A stretch of 64,000 nt of DNA, from NCBI RefSeq assembly GCF_034092395.1, contig NZ_CP139301.1, positions 62,001-126,000 of the forward strand. The letters are read 5' to 3'. The DNA comes from Prochlorococcus sp. MIT 1307 (lineage in GTDB: Bacteria > Cyanobacteriota > Cyanobacteriia > PCC-6307 > Cyanobiaceae). Positions 30,871-39,381 of this stretch are shown here, piece by piece (the stretch's first letter is position 1; every line of letters begins with the position of its first letter). The position numbers and the translations under genes were made by a program. The notes beneath the pieces are model-generated. The model ran no database searches. It had not been told where the DNA came from and saw nothing but the letters and a program-made list of their open reading frames with translations.

Positions 30871-31053
30871 ATGACTAGTAAGTTGACTATTCGAGCGGAT
30901 GAAATCGATATCGAGCATGGCGCTATTGATGAGTATTTTGCATGTGTTACTGCCTGTTCTTTAAATGATAATAGTATGCATTGTATAACTCAATGTATTG
31001 AAATTCAGCATCACCACGCCGCTCAGAATCGCTTAACAAAGGAGGAAGAGTAA
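30871..31053 (+). CDS. Small Cys/His-containing protein (60 aa)
   Basis: ATG at 30871 preceded by AAGGAGGTG at correct spacing. MTSKLTIRADEIDIEHGAID, then a CVTAC...CITQC pair and IQHHHAAQ, fitting a metal or disulfide site. The stop overlaps the next ATG (TAATG). Not recognised. No lanthipeptide or other modification gene nearby. Confidence 0.6.
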   Translation: MTSKLTIRADEIDIEHGAIDEYFACVTACSLNDNSMHCITQCIEIQHHHAAQNRLTKEEE

Positions 31054-31430
31054 TGATTACTAGAAACCCTCTACTTGTAACACCTAAAGGCAGTACAATT
31101 ACTTGTTTTAGAGGTGATAATGGTCGGATATATCTATCATGCTCAAGAAGCCGTTGTGTGTACTCAGCTGACCTACATTCCGCGAAAGCTTATTTAGATA
31201 ACCTTGAATTGAGGAAAAGTTTACCTGCTGCTAAAAGTGCAGTTCCTCCTGTTCAGCGAAAAACCACACTGAAATGGTCTAGCGATGGAGAACTATCAGC
31301 AATAGATATGGCTAGGATTCTTGATAGAATTTCTAATCCATCGCTGACTCAGTGTGATTTACTTTGTGATTTAGAAGATCAACAAAAATCGTTTCAAGAC
31401 CCTTTACCTACAACTTCTTGGCTTCCATAA
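31053..31430 (+). CDS. Hypothetical protein coupled to the Cys/His peptide (125 aa)
   Basis: Start overlaps the upstream stop. Soluble, begins MITRNPLLVTPKGSTITCFR, with CSRSRC and QCDLLC cysteine pairs. No family recognised. Likely works with its small neighbour. Confidence 0.6.
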   Translation: MITRNPLLVTPKGSTITCFRGDNGRIYLSCSRSRCVYSADLHSAKAYLDNLELRKSLPAAKSAVPPVQRKTTLKWSSDGELSAIDMARILDRISNPSLTQCDLLCDLEDQQKSFQDPLPTTSWLP

Positions 31431-31586
31431 AAAGACAACAGTTAGCCTTTAATCTGAAGCATATGAATCTAGAAAATTGAGCTTAAATGCTTTAGTGATT
31501 GCACCATAGATATTTCCCTAATTATTAATTAGAACATATTCAGAGCCTAGATGGGCAGAAACAATTTAATGCTCTGAGTGGCTTTA

Positions 31587-31611
31587 GAGGGGCTTTGGTC
31601 GGAAGCCCCTC
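31587..31611 (+). terminator. Hairpin with weak T-run
   Basis: GAGGGGCTT pairs with AAGCCCCTC around TGGTCGG (nine base pairs). It sits 25 bases before the ATG at 31637, so it may be a leader structure rather than a terminator. Confidence 0.5.
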
Positions 31612-31636
31612 GCAAAACTTCCTCAGGAGGTCTGTA

Positions 31637-31777
31637 ATGAACTATCAAGAAGGACTCAACTTAATTGAATCTATTCTTCCTATCGCGGTGGGAATGTCCC
31701 TAGTCGGATTAGCTTTTATTGGTATTCGAGAATTTTGGCATGAATTTGCAGTTGCATGCAAAGGAGGATTTCAATGA
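31637..31777 (+). CDS. Small membrane protein (46 aa)
   Basis: ATG after CAGGAGG; MNYQEGLNLIESILPIAVGM then a helix and HEFAVACKGGFQ. Its stop overlaps the next ATG (ATGA). Confidence 0.55.
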   Translation: MNYQEGLNLIESILPIAVGMSLVGLAFIGIREFWHEFAVACKGGFQ

Positions 31778-32001
31778 AGTTAACTACACCATTCTCTATT
31801 CTCAAAGATGTATTAAAGAACAAGTCTCCAAAGATAATATCACCGGAAAAAATATCTTGTTCTGTTGATAACAAAATAGTTCCACTTAAGGAATGTGGGT
31901 TCGAACGAGAAGTTGCGAAGAACTTCTCTGATTTAGGTTTTTGGCATGAAGAGTACGAAGGTCATCCTGATAATTCACATTGCAAAGTTCACGATGATTG
32001 A
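31774..32001 (+). CDS. Small soluble protein (75 aa)
   Basis: ATG preceded by AAAGGAGG. MKLTTPFSILKDVLKNK, ending DNSHCKVHDD; two Cys, three His. Coupled to the preceding membrane protein. Unknown. Confidence 0.55.
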   Translation: MKLTTPFSILKDVLKNKSPKIISPEKISCSVDNKIVPLKECGFEREVAKNFSDLGFWHEEYEGHPDNSHCKVHDD

Positions 32002-32002
32002 T

Positions 32003-32142
32003 TTCAGAGTTTTTACAAAAAAATAATCACTCTTTTGTCTGCAGGAGCTTTTATTTATTTGGTGATGACTTCTCCTAATGCAGATGCAACCCTGCACACT
32101 TATTTAATAGATCCAATTAAGAACAAAATAGGTTCCTCCTAG
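32003..32142 (+). pseudogene. Broken copy of the 59-residue membrane protein
   Basis: Matches 33520-33638 (SAGAFIYLVMTSPNADATLH) but lacks a proper start. Followed, like the intact copy, by the GRPKA repeat at 32149. Confidence 0.7.
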
Positions 32143-32148
32143 GCTTTC

Positions 32149-32192
32149 ATCGTGGGTCATCCGAAAGCTCGAAGTGTCCCTAGATTCGACGG
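32149..32192 (+). repeat. GRPKA repeat, copy 2
   Basis: TTTCATCGTGGGTCATCCGA and on; reads VGHPKARSVPRF. See copies at 4110 and 33641. Confidence 0.6.
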
Positions 32193-32283
32193 TTAACAAG
32201 TATGGACAGTTGGTTAACTCATCGAGTTAACGACTTAATACGCTCCCATTTGCACGTGGCAGGGTATTCAATGAAAACCTCCT

Positions 32284-32352
32284 TTTTAGTGATAGCAAAA
32301 GATCTCAGCGAATAAGAAATTTCTATTCACGCTTTATTCAAACTAGAAAGAC
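32284..32352 (+). repeat. Second copy of the VIASDLSE fragment
   Basis: About 70 bases similar to 9494-9562 (GTGATAGCAAAAGATCTCAG...). It has an in-frame stop (SE-stop) and lacks the 44-bp repeat that follows in the first copy. Confidence 0.6.
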
Positions 32353-32387
32353 CAAATCCAGTGTATTTATTAGATAATTAACTTGCT

Positions 32388-33290
32388 ATGGCTCGCATAA
32401 AAGATCGGCTAAAAAATAATTCACCTGGTCCATTTTTTGTGGATTCAAGCTGCATTGATTGTGGTAGTTGCTGGCACATAGACCCTGAACATTTTGCACC
32501 AACTGGAAGCAGTTCATACGTTCACACTCAGCCAGATGGGAAACAAGAAGTTGAGAAAGCTCTTTTAGCCCTAATCGATTGTCCTGTTGCAGCAATTGGC
32601 GCTCCAAAACACTTGACTGCCAAATCATCTGCTGATGTTTTCCCAATACTGGTTAACAAACATCCTGCAGGAGATGTCTATTACTGCGGTTGGAGTTCAA
32701 AACGTAGTTTTGGCGCCAGCAGTTGGCTAATTCATGGTGCAGAAGGCAATGTGCTTATCGACTCCCCTCGCTGGAGTGCTCCACTTGCCAAACAAATCAA
32801 AAAGATGGGTGGTATTAACCAAATAGTTCTAACTCATCGAGATGATGTAGCAGACCACGCAAAATGGGCCAAAGCTTTTAACTGTGAAAGGTGGATTCAC
32901 CAAGACGATGCAGATGCAGCACCTGAAGCAGAAAAGCAAGTCATAGGAATTGATCTTCTATCTCTTCGAAAGAACCTTAAGTTAATTCCAACGCCTGGAC
33001 ATACCAAAGGATCAATGGTCGCTGTACTTGGTGATCAACAACAAATTTTGTTTAGCGGAGATCACCTTTGGTGGAATCCCAAAAAGTCCGTAATAGTTGC
33101 ATCAAAAGATTATTGCTGGTGGAATTGGACCGAGCAATTGAAATCAGTAGAAAGGCTTCTCGATCTAGAAGTTCACTGGTTACTACCTGGGCATGGATAT
33201 GCCCATCAATTCATGCCAGGACAATGGAACAAGGCTCTCGAACAAACATTGCGTCATGCAGGAAGAACAACCTCAACTGGACAGATTTAG
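32388..33290 (+). CDS. Ferredoxin-metallo-beta-lactamase fusion protein
   Basis: 300 residues. The N-terminal ~70 is a ferredoxin-like domain (SCIDCGSCWHIDPE and a later DCPVAAIG, one cluster). Residues 95-290 are a metallo-hydrolase: VLTHRDDVADHAKWA (THxxD-DH variant), TPGHTKGSM, FSGDHLWW and LLPGHGYAH. The glyoxalase-II-like set of metal ligands is complete. The redox partner domain suggests a flavin-free oxidoreductase or hydrolase; substrate unknown. Such fusions are common in cyanobacteria. Confidence 0.88.
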   Translation: MARIKDRLKNNSPGPFFVDSSCIDCGSCWHIDPEHFAPTGSSSYVHTQPDGKQEVEKALLALIDCPVAAIGAPKHLTAKSSADVFPILVNKHPAGDVYYCGWSSKRSFGASSWLIHGAEGNVLIDSPRWSAPLAKQIKKMGGINQIVLTHRDDVADHAKWAKAFNCERWIHQDDADAAPEAEKQVIGIDLLSLRKNLKLIPTPGHTKGSMVAVLGDQQQILFSGDHLWWNPKKSVIVASKDYCWWNWTEQLKSVERLLDLEVHWLLPGHGYAHQFMPGQWNKALEQTLRHAGRTTSTGQI

Positions 33291-33299
33291 GAGTAGAAG

Positions 33300-33458
33300 A
33301 TGCCACAAGAACTCATTTGTTTTTTCTTACTTGGAGTCGCAGCATTGCTTCTAAATGCTGGACTTTCTTCTCAAGCTCTTCCACTCTTTTGGCTTGTTCT
33401 TCCATTGGCTATAAAACTCTTTTTCGACACCAAGAAAAGCAGCGCTCTGGGCAAATAA
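33300..33458 (+). CDS. Small membrane protein (52 aa)
   Basis: MPQELICFFLLGVAALLLNA and WLVLPLAIKLFF: two short helices. A related sequence, fused out of context with DUF1330 debris, lies at 47789-48100 (minus). Directly followed by the next ATG. Confidence 0.6.
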   Translation: MPQELICFFLLGVAALLLNAGLSSQALPLFWLVLPLAIKLFFDTKKSSALGK

Positions 33459-33638
33459 ATGAAAGAGAAAAAAACGCTTAAGCAAGATCCGAATTATCCA
33501 GAAAACTTTTGGCCGAGAATAATCTTTTTGTTATCAAGCGGAGCTTTTATTTATTGGGTTATGACTTCTCCTAATGCAGAGGCAACACTGCACACATATT
33601 TGCTAGATCCAATCAAGAACAAAATGGGTCCTTCCTAA
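33459..33638 (+). CDS. Small membrane protein (59 aa) with PNAEATLHTYLLDP
   Basis: Starts one base after the previous stop. Basic N-terminus MKEKKTLKQDPNYPENFW, one helix, then a conserved tail. A decayed copy lies at 32003-32142. Confidence 0.6.
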   Translation: MKEKKTLKQDPNYPENFWPRIIFLLSSGAFIYWVMTSPNAEATLHTYLLDPIKNKMGPS

Positions 33639-33640
33639 GG

Positions 33641-33683
33641 TTTCATCGTGGGTCGTCCGAAGGCTTCAAGTCTCTCTAGGTTT
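33641..33683 (+). repeat. GRPKA repeat, copy 3
   Basis: Reads VGRPKASSLSRFQP; 66 bases from the 3' end of the convergent HTH gene, as for copy 1. Confidence 0.6.
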
Positions 33684-33748
33684 CAACCTTTCAAATAGGA
33701 GACACCCTTCACCAGTCTCAAATGCATAAGAACTCTTATAGATAGCGT

Positions 33749-34027
33749 TTAAGCAGGTTTAGGGGATGCAGCGATTTGTTTAGCTAACTCATTTAAATAC
33801 TCATCAGGATCAAAGTCGATGATCTCAATATTTGTACTGCGATAAGCCAATACGCCCATGCAATGCCTTGCGAGAGAATCCTTCCCACTGGGCTTCATGT
33901 CTAAATATCGTTTACCTTCAATCGTCTCCTCATAGTCTTTTAGCCATCCATCTCTTCTTAATCGATAGAGCGTCGCTCTTGATTTCCACCCCAAAAAGCG
34001 ACTGGCTTCTGAATAACTACAAAGCAT
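33749..34027 (-). CDS. HTH protein, paralogue of the capsid-linked gene
   Basis: 92 residues, MLCSYSEASRFLGWKSRATL and on; shares the HTH, the DMKPSGKDSLARH block and FDPDEYLNELAKQ tail with 4216-4509. No capsid gene remains next to it, so the rest of that module was lost. Confirms that region 3 holds remains of a similar element. Confidence 0.7.
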   Translation of the reverse strand: MLCSYSEASRFLGWKSRATLYRLRRDGWLKDYEETIEGKRYLDMKPSGKDSLARHCMGVLAYRSTNIEIIDFDPDEYLNELAKQIAASPKPA

Positions 34028-34219
34028 TGATTAAACAAGAAAAGTGGTATGACTGGACTTCGCTAGAAGAGCCCTAAACAAAGTGTTATGGGAGATATGT
34101 TAGGTAGCTTTTTTGTTAACTGTCTCCAACTTTGAAAACTGGCGCTAACGAATAAGCGAGATTCGAATACCCCTCTTGAACAAAGCTCTACGAAGGACCC
34201 ATAACCAGCTCTATTGTCT

Positions 34220-34837
34220 CTATCGCTTCTGAAAAATGACAGACAGGTTATTGGCAGGCATTTCAAAAACATCATGGTTCTCAAATCCGTTCTTTATTCC
34301 TACTTCACTGACCACATCTAAATCCCGAACACCCCAAGTTGGGTTTTGTACCTTTAGTGACTGGTCAAATCGCGCATTGCTTTCACTAGTGTGTTCACCA
34401 TTCCTTTTGAAAGGTCCATATAACATCAACCATTGATCCTCCTTTAAGAGGTTCCCAGATTCTTCAAACATCGCCTGTGTACAACCCCATGGAGATATAT
34501 GGATCATGTTGATACAGACGATGGCTTTAAGAGACGATCGAAATTCGTAAGTTAAGGGCCAAGGTCTTTTTTGAACATCCAGATCTAATGGTTGGGGCAT
34601 CTTGGCAATTAATCCTTGATGCTTAATCCACGCGCTAATGCTTTTTCTATAGGAGGGATCCGGATCACTTGTCTGCCAATGAATGTTGGGAAAGCGTTCT
34701 TGAAATGTCACTCCATGTTCTCCACTACCACTAGCTATTTCTAGAACAAATCCATTTGAAGGAAGGATTTTCGAAAGGACCTCTCCTATGGGGCCTCTGT
34801 TTCGTTCAGTTGCCGGAAAAAAGAGTCTTTCGTCCAT
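34220..34837 (-). CDS. DUF938 family SAM-dependent methyltransferase
   Basis: 205 residues, RLFFPATERNRGPIGEVLSK at the start, SAM motif VLEIASGSGEHG, then CINMIHISPWGCTQAMFEES and LYGPFKRNGEHTSESNARFD, all typical of DUF938. Substrate not known. Same strand as the hydrolase upstream. Confidence 0.9.
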   Translation of the reverse strand: MDERLFFPATERNRGPIGEVLSKILPSNGFVLEIASGSGEHGVTFQERFPNIHWQTSDPDPSYRKSISAWIKHQGLIAKMPQPLDLDVQKRPWPLTYEFRSSLKAIVCINMIHISPWGCTQAMFEESGNLLKEDQWLMLYGPFKRNGEHTSESNARFDQSLKVQNPTWGVRDLDVVSEVGIKNGFENHDVFEMPANNLSVIFQKR

Positions 34838-34877
34838 TGGTGCATCTAGTAAGAATCATTTAAGCCTTATCTCCTAA

Positions 34878-35597
34878 CTAAGCATTCAGCTTCTCTAGAA
34901 GTAAACCCCAACCAAGTTCAGAAGCCTCGGCATTAAAACTTGAGCGTTGCTCACACATAAATCCGTGATCGGCAGACACAACTTCGATATAGGTCATTCG
35001 GCTCCCTTCTGGATCTTCTTTCCTCAAGGCTTCTTGTATTGAGGTTCGATCAGATAGGGGAATTAGAGGATCAGAGGTGCCACATAAACAAGTCAATTCT
35101 CCGGAAACAGTTGGGAGTAATTCCAAGCTGGGCGAACCACCACCAGGCCGACTGATACTCACGCCTGCACCATAAAAGTCAAAAGTGGAGCTGACTGTTG
35201 GGAGTGTTGAAGTAATCAGTGCAGCATGACCACCAAAACAAAATCCAACGACCGTGATCTTTGATTGTTGATTTTGCTGTTTTAACCAAGCAATAGCTGC
35301 AGAAGCATCGGCAAGAATCTGCTCAGTAGTAGTGAGTTCTTTGTGTCGTCGTCCTTCAATCAAATCGTCTTCGCTATAGCCAAGATCCAACTCTGGAGCT
35401 GTACGAGCAAAAAGAGGCATCGCCAAAGAAGCGATACCTTTCTCCTCTAATCGATCAACAACAGAGCGAACCCAGCTATTAATTCCAAAGACCTCAGGCA
35501 AGACCAATACAACATTTTGATTACCTTTATTTGGGTTAGCCCACCAGCAGCGCAAGGGAACTTGACCACCATCGATTACTACCCATCTTCCTGCCAT
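34878..35597 (-). CDS. Dienelactone hydrolase family protein
   Basis: 239 residues, alpha/beta hydrolase with Cys nucleophile in GFCFGGHAALI, Asp in CGTSDPLIPL and His in SADHGFMCEQR. EVFGINSWVR is the family's conserved early motif. Acts on lactones or esters; substrate unknown. 41 bases upstream of the methyltransferase start. Confidence 0.9.
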   Translation of the reverse strand: MAGRWVVIDGGQVPLRCWWANPNKGNQNVVLVLPEVFGINSWVRSVVDRLEEKGIASLAMPLFARTAPELDLGYSEDDLIEGRRHKELTTTEQILADASAAIAWLKQQNQQSKITVVGFCFGGHAALITSTLPTVSSTFDFYGAGVSISRPGGGSPSLELLPTVSGELTCLCGTSDPLIPLSDRTSIQEALRKEDPEGSRMTYIEVVSADHGFMCEQRSSFNAEASELGWGLLLEKLNA

Positions 35598-35633
35598 TAG
35601 TCAGAACACAAACTACTGAACTCACTACACACC

Positions 35634-35819
35634 CTATGTAGGAAAAGTCTTAACGCCATAAACCCATAACGGTCGCCCGCCTCCTGAGGGACGTTGTTGT
35701 CGTTCAAGTTCACCTGTTAAATAAAGGTTTTTACAGATACGACGAGCATGTTCAGGGTTACAACCAAGTGACATTCCAATCTCATTAGAGGTCAGCCATT
35801 CATTTTGAGAACAAACCAA
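35634..35819 (-). pseudogene. C-terminal fragment of a RepA-like ATPase
   Basis: Reads as a winged helix (LTSNEIGMSLGCNPEHARRI) and GGGRPLWVYGVK, matching the end of the 7608-8888 protein (GGRPKWVYRG). The ATPase domain is absent. It lies head to head with an integrase fragment, so two broken genes meet here. Confidence 0.6.
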
Positions 35820-35869
35820 ATTAAGGATTTGAAAACTCAGTTCTTGTTTTTGTTGTGGGAGGACATCAG

Positions 35870-36131
35870 CATTGCCAACACTTATTTAAAACGTCGAGAG
35901 AGTTGGAACAGTTTGCGGGAAGTGATGAAGAAGACTCAAGGAGTCAATATTGTTCCTTACAGCTTTAGGCACTCTTACAGTTTGCGTGCACATATCCGAG
36001 GTGTTGATGCAGGTTCAGTAGCTATGTCGATGGGGCATAGCCTAGAAGCACATTTAAGGGCTTATCCTTGGGCGTCAAAAGCCAGTACTGCCAAAGCTTT
36101 TGAGATTGCTAATAAAAAGATTTTTGCATGA
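35870..36131 (+). pseudogene. C-terminal fragment of a tyrosine recombinase
   Basis: From ANTYLKRRESWNSLREVMKK through the RHSYS box, MGHSLEAHLRAYPW and the stop; almost identical to the minus-strand fragment at 18741-18997. Only the upstream codons differ. Lacks the N-terminal two thirds. Confidence 0.8.
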
Positions 36132-36164
36132 GAAAGATCTATACTTACAGGCCATTAAATAGCC

Positions 36165-36203
36165 CTTGAATGCACTTGAGGGTGGGAAGCTTATTGATAT
36201 TTG
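36165..36203 (+). repeat. Scar: 3' end of terminase-like gene, copy 2
   Basis: Reads LNALEGGKLIDI and stop, 33 bases after the integrase fragment. Confidence 0.6.
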
Positions 36204-36333
36204 AAGAGTTTGCTTCTAGAAGCAAGAATCCCAAATCCTTAGTCATTTAGGCCAAAAAATTTAGTGATTTGTCAAAAAGAAAAGATCTGACAATTGGATG
36301 TCAAAAGTGTTCTCTAATTGCACAAACCAATAT

Positions 36334-36474
36334 TCAAGTCATGTTCGTTCCTTGACCATCGCTGTCTCGTCGACCACTAATAAAGAAAGCCAAGTAGCAA
36401 GCCGTTCCAACCATTCCACAAATAGCAGCAAACAAATTCATTGAATTTTGGCTCAAGGGTAAGGTCTTATTCAT
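36334..36474 (-). CDS. Small membrane protein (46 aa)
   Basis: MNKTLPLSQNSMNLFAAICG then MVGTACYLAFFISGRRD: one clear helix with a positive tail. Divergent from the ligase-like gene. No family recognised, but the composition is typical of real small membrane proteins. Confidence 0.5.
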   Translation of the reverse strand: MNKTLPLSQNSMNLFAAICGMVGTACYLAFFISGRRDSDGQGTNMT

Positions 36475-36517
36475 ACACCAATCAAACAAGATATTTCGTA
36501 AAATTCACGCAAGTGAT

Positions 36518-37249
36518 TTGGCTTCGATAGTCAAAAAGCTAGATAATGCCTATAGATCAGGAAAGGCTCTAGTGAGCGATCAACAGTTCGATCACTTGCT
36601 CACCAATCTGCGTAGGGTTGATCCTGATAATGACATTTTTAAAGGCAACAAGCTGCTAAGCCTTGCTAATGGCGATTTCAAGGAGTGGCTGGAGGAGAAG
36701 CTCTTGCCTGATACACGCCTGATCATCGAACCCAAGATTGATGGTTGTGCAATCGCACTCTCATATGAGAAAGGAGTTCTAAATAAGGCCATCAATAGAA
36801 AAGGTACGGATAAGACTGAACCGCTTAGGACAATTCAAAACATCCCTTCCACACTGCCAATTGATCAAGACATCCAGATTAGAGGTGAGTTGTATGGACC
36901 TGGTCTAGAACCCGCCAAATCGCAGCGTTTAGCAGCTGGGCACCTAAGGAAGAAAGTGCCTACTGGAGAAGGTTTAGCGTTTTGTGCGTTTCAGATTCTC
37001 AACTCTGATCTCAACCACAGCACTCAACTTCTAGAACTCGAGAAACTTTGTTTTGAGGTTCCTGAATCTGAGTTCACTAAATTTTCTACCTCTGAAGTTG
37101 AGCTATATCGAAAACTATGGCTACAAGGAAAACTGTTTAATAACTATCCCACCGATGGAATTGTGATTAAGGTCAACTCAAGGAAACTACAAAAACAACT
37201 GGGTGAAAATAGTGTGTGTCCTAATTGGGCGTTAGCTATAAAGGTATGA
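36518..37249 (+). CDS. Stand-alone NAD-dependent DNA ligase adenylation domain
   Basis: 243 residues from a TTG (no in-frame ATG upstream before a stop). The nucleotidyltransferase lysine motif is EPKIDGCAIAL, with RGELYGPG, and motif V TDGIVIKVN, ending ALAIKV where LigA continues into the OB fold. The zinc finger, helix-hairpin-helix and BRCT parts of LigA are absent. It could charge AMP but probably not seal DNA alone. Either a degraded ligA-like element gene or a minimal partner protein. Confidence 0.75.
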   Translation: MASIVKKLDNAYRSGKALVSDQQFDHLLTNLRRVDPDNDIFKGNKLLSLANGDFKEWLEEKLLPDTRLIIEPKIDGCAIALSYEKGVLNKAINRKGTDKTEPLRTIQNIPSTLPIDQDIQIRGELYGPGLEPAKSQRLAAGHLRKKVPTGEGLAFCAFQILNSDLNHSTQLLELEKLCFEVPESEFTKFSTSEVELYRKLWLQGKLFNNYPTDGIVIKVNSRKLQKQLGENSVCPNWALAIKV

Positions 37250-37342
37250 CGAGAGTCTTGATTAATGCCTAAGCAAGTTTGGGAAGCAGAAGATGGAACT
37301 CAATTTTAGGACGAAAAAGAATGCATACAATATGAATACTCT

Positions 37343-37771
37343 TTGAAAGAAATAACAAAACAGATTAAGAATTCCGGAGGGTTCAAGAACGCAATTAAGG
37401 TAGTTGGAGACTGGTATGACAGTATTGATTTATTTCACGAATGTCATTCAGTTGGACATAATTATCTAGTTGGTAAGGATGGAGATGAATTTGCTCTTGG
37501 TCAAGGAGCAAATAGGCTAGCTAAGGATTTCGACTCATATCTAGAGGATTCTCGAAAAATCAATGCATTTTTAGAATCAGTAAAAAAGATGGCTAATCCA
37601 AATAGTGAGGCCTACAAGGAAAGGCTAGAAAAAGAGCAACGTGAATTAAAAATAGAAGAACAAAAGCAGAAAGAAGTGGAACAAAGAAAGAAAGATAAAG
37701 GATGGTGGTCTTTTTTAAAGGAAGGAAAAAAAGATCCATTAGATGGATGCCATGATGACCCCTGGATTTAG
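37343..37771 (+). CDS. Hypothetical protein with charged C-terminal coiled coil (142 aa)
   Basis: Starts at a TTG (no nearby ATG in frame). Helical first half with HECHSVGHNYLVGK, then a Glu/Lys/Gln-rich coiled coil and WWSFLKEGKKDP. Unrecognised. Confidence 0.5.
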   Translation: MKEITKQIKNSGGFKNAIKVVGDWYDSIDLFHECHSVGHNYLVGKDGDEFALGQGANRLAKDFDSYLEDSRKINAFLESVKKMANPNSEAYKERLEKEQRELKIEEQKQKEVEQRKKDKGWWSFLKEGKKDPLDGCHDDPWI

Positions 37772-37856
37772 GAAGAAAGCATTGAAAACTGACCACTAAA
37801 GCCACTACTCAACTAATAGCAGGTCTTCAGTGGAGATGTGAGGAGATTAGGGATAT

Positions 37857-38509
37857 TTGTTTCGAGTTTTTCTAATGACAGTTCCAGGCTTTTTTGCTTT
37901 GGTTGTTGTAGCGGGTTCAGCGGCAGCACCAGTTGGTAAGGACTTTTATGCAACCAATGCAGTCGGCTTTAGTTCCCCACGTGACTGGGAAGCTCAGCTA
38001 GAAGAAGTAGAAAAAGAAATCGATTTAAGTGATGGTATCGCTGGTGAAGTTGCTTTTGGTCGCAAACTGACCAATTGGAGATTGGAAGCAAGTTATGGGC
38101 TCAACTACAGCTCATGGAAGTCAATGAAAGTCACTTCATCAACTTCTGAGGCAGAAGCAAAAATAGGAATGAAAGGTCGAATCAATGTTCAAACCTTCCT
38201 GATCTCTAGTTTTTATGACTTTAAAAATCAGAGCAAGTTCTCTCCCTATGTAGGTTGAGGATTGGGACTCTCTCAATTAGGAAGCCCAAAAGTCCGATGA
38301 CTCATGGTGGAGATTCATACACCTCATCAATGAACGGTCTTGCCTAAAGTGGCCAATTAACCGCAGGTGTTACTTACAAGCTGGATCACACCAACGATAT
38401 TTATCTAGAGGGTGGACTACTTCAATTGTTCCCAATGGGGGATGAAGACATTTCAATCGACCCACTCAGATTTGCAGGAGTAAAAATCGGGACGAGATGG
38501 AGGTTCTAA
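37857..38509 (+). pseudogene. Outer-membrane beta-barrel protein, broken
   Basis: The first 133 codons have a signal peptide (MFRVFLMTVPGFFALVVVAG) and alternating strands (WRLEASYGLNYSSWKS). A TGA follows SPYVG, and the rest is split among frames, ending YLEGGLLQLFPMGDED...GVKIGTRWRF. The final Phe is typical of outer-membrane barrels. So an OmpA/OprF-barrel-like gene interrupted by at least one stop and a frameshift. Confidence 0.75.
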
Positions 38510-38542
38510 AAGAGTTTTGAAGGGGTCTGCAATCCAATTCCT

Positions 38543-38815
38543 TTAAATAGGAATCTGCATCCAACCCCTAGCTAATAAAAAGCCTAGACCTAAAGCAAGT
38601 GCTTTCATAGAGAGAAAGCCAAAGAGAAAAGCGGCTAGATTTAATGAATCGATCAAGCTTGTAATGCTGATTGCAGCGGCATTTACTGAGGTTCTCAATT
38701 CGCCTGTAGGGGTCTTACTGGTAGTGGTGTTTTTCGCTTCCTTCCTTACGCTAAGCGTGACTGCTTTTGGTTTTGGAACTAGGAACGAGAACCGCAGAGC
38801 ACAAGGGTTAGACAA
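38543..38815 (-). CDS. Hypothetical membrane protein (90 aa)
   Basis: Basic Ser/Lys-rich first half, then two helices (NLAAFLFGFLSMKALALGLG). Not recognised. Could instead be a shadow frame, since a tail of the barrel pseudogene precedes it. Confidence 0.4.
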   Translation of the reverse strand: MSNPCALRFSFLVPKPKAVTLSVRKEAKNTTTSKTPTGELRTSVNAAAISITSLIDSLNLAAFLFGFLSMKALALGLGFLLARGWMQIPI

Positions 38816-38827
38816 GGACTAACCACC

Positions 38828-38962
38828 ATGAACCACCTAACTGCCACCTACATAGATTTCATCCAAACCATTGGTGGGATTGTGATCTTTGCTGTTGCGG
38901 TTTATGCCGTTAAGGAGATGCTTTTACGAGTAGAGAAAGCACAAATCAAGATTGAGAAATGA
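38828..38962 (+). CDS. Small membrane protein (44 aa)
   Basis: MNHLTATYIDFIQTIGGIVI with a helix and a charged end (VEKAQIKIEK). The stop overlaps the next ATG. Confidence 0.5.
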   Translation: MNHLTATYIDFIQTIGGIVIFAVAVYAVKEMLLRVEKAQIKIEK

Positions 38963-39111
38963 TTAACCCTTTAAAGCTCATTTGGAACGGATTGAACAAG
39001 GCACGCATGAAGGTTGCCAGGAAGATATTGGATGCTTTAGTGCCGTCTATTGAGGGGAGAGAATTAGAGAAAAAGATTAAGGATTATCCAAGTCAATCTC
39101 AGGAGAAGTGA
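38959..39111 (+). CDS. Small basic protein (50 aa)
   Basis: MINPLKLIWNGLNKARMKVA and a Lys/Glu-rich tail. ATG overlaps the previous stop (ATGA), so the two are coupled. Function unknown. Confidence 0.5.
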   Translation: MINPLKLIWNGLNKARMKVARKILDALVPSIEGRELEKKIKDYPSQSQEK

Positions 39112-39263
39112 CGATCTGACATTTCAGTAAGCATTTTTCTAACGTGTTCATCAGTTGTTCTGGTCTCTTCTTTGAGCTTTTTACAGGCACCCATAACTTG
39201 CATCCATACAGCCTGCATAACCTCTTTTTCTTTTTCAGAAGGGACCCATTTTTCTGAGGACAT
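39099..39263 (-). CDS. Small helical protein (54 aa)
   Basis: MSSEKWVPSEKEKEVMQAVW and on, amphipathic helices, no signal. Start chosen at Met 39263; an upstream Met would add hydrophobic residues. Convergent with the preceding small gene. Confidence 0.45.
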   Translation of the reverse strand: MSSEKWVPSEKEKEVMQAVWMQVMGACKKLKEETRTTDEHVRKMLTEMSDRHFS

Positions 39264-39381
39264 AGGGAGTAATAAATAAGTTGTCAGCTCTTTTAAAGGA
39301 ATGTAGATGGAGCGACCCAATAATGCCGTTTCGGCCCTTTAATAGGGGTAAATGCGACGCTTTAGAGGAGAAAAGATCAGC

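Noticed and set aside
30871-31430. Lanthipeptide-type (prochlorosin-like) precursor
   Set aside because: No double-Gly leader and no LanM-like enzyme in the window; the Cys pairs alone are not enough.
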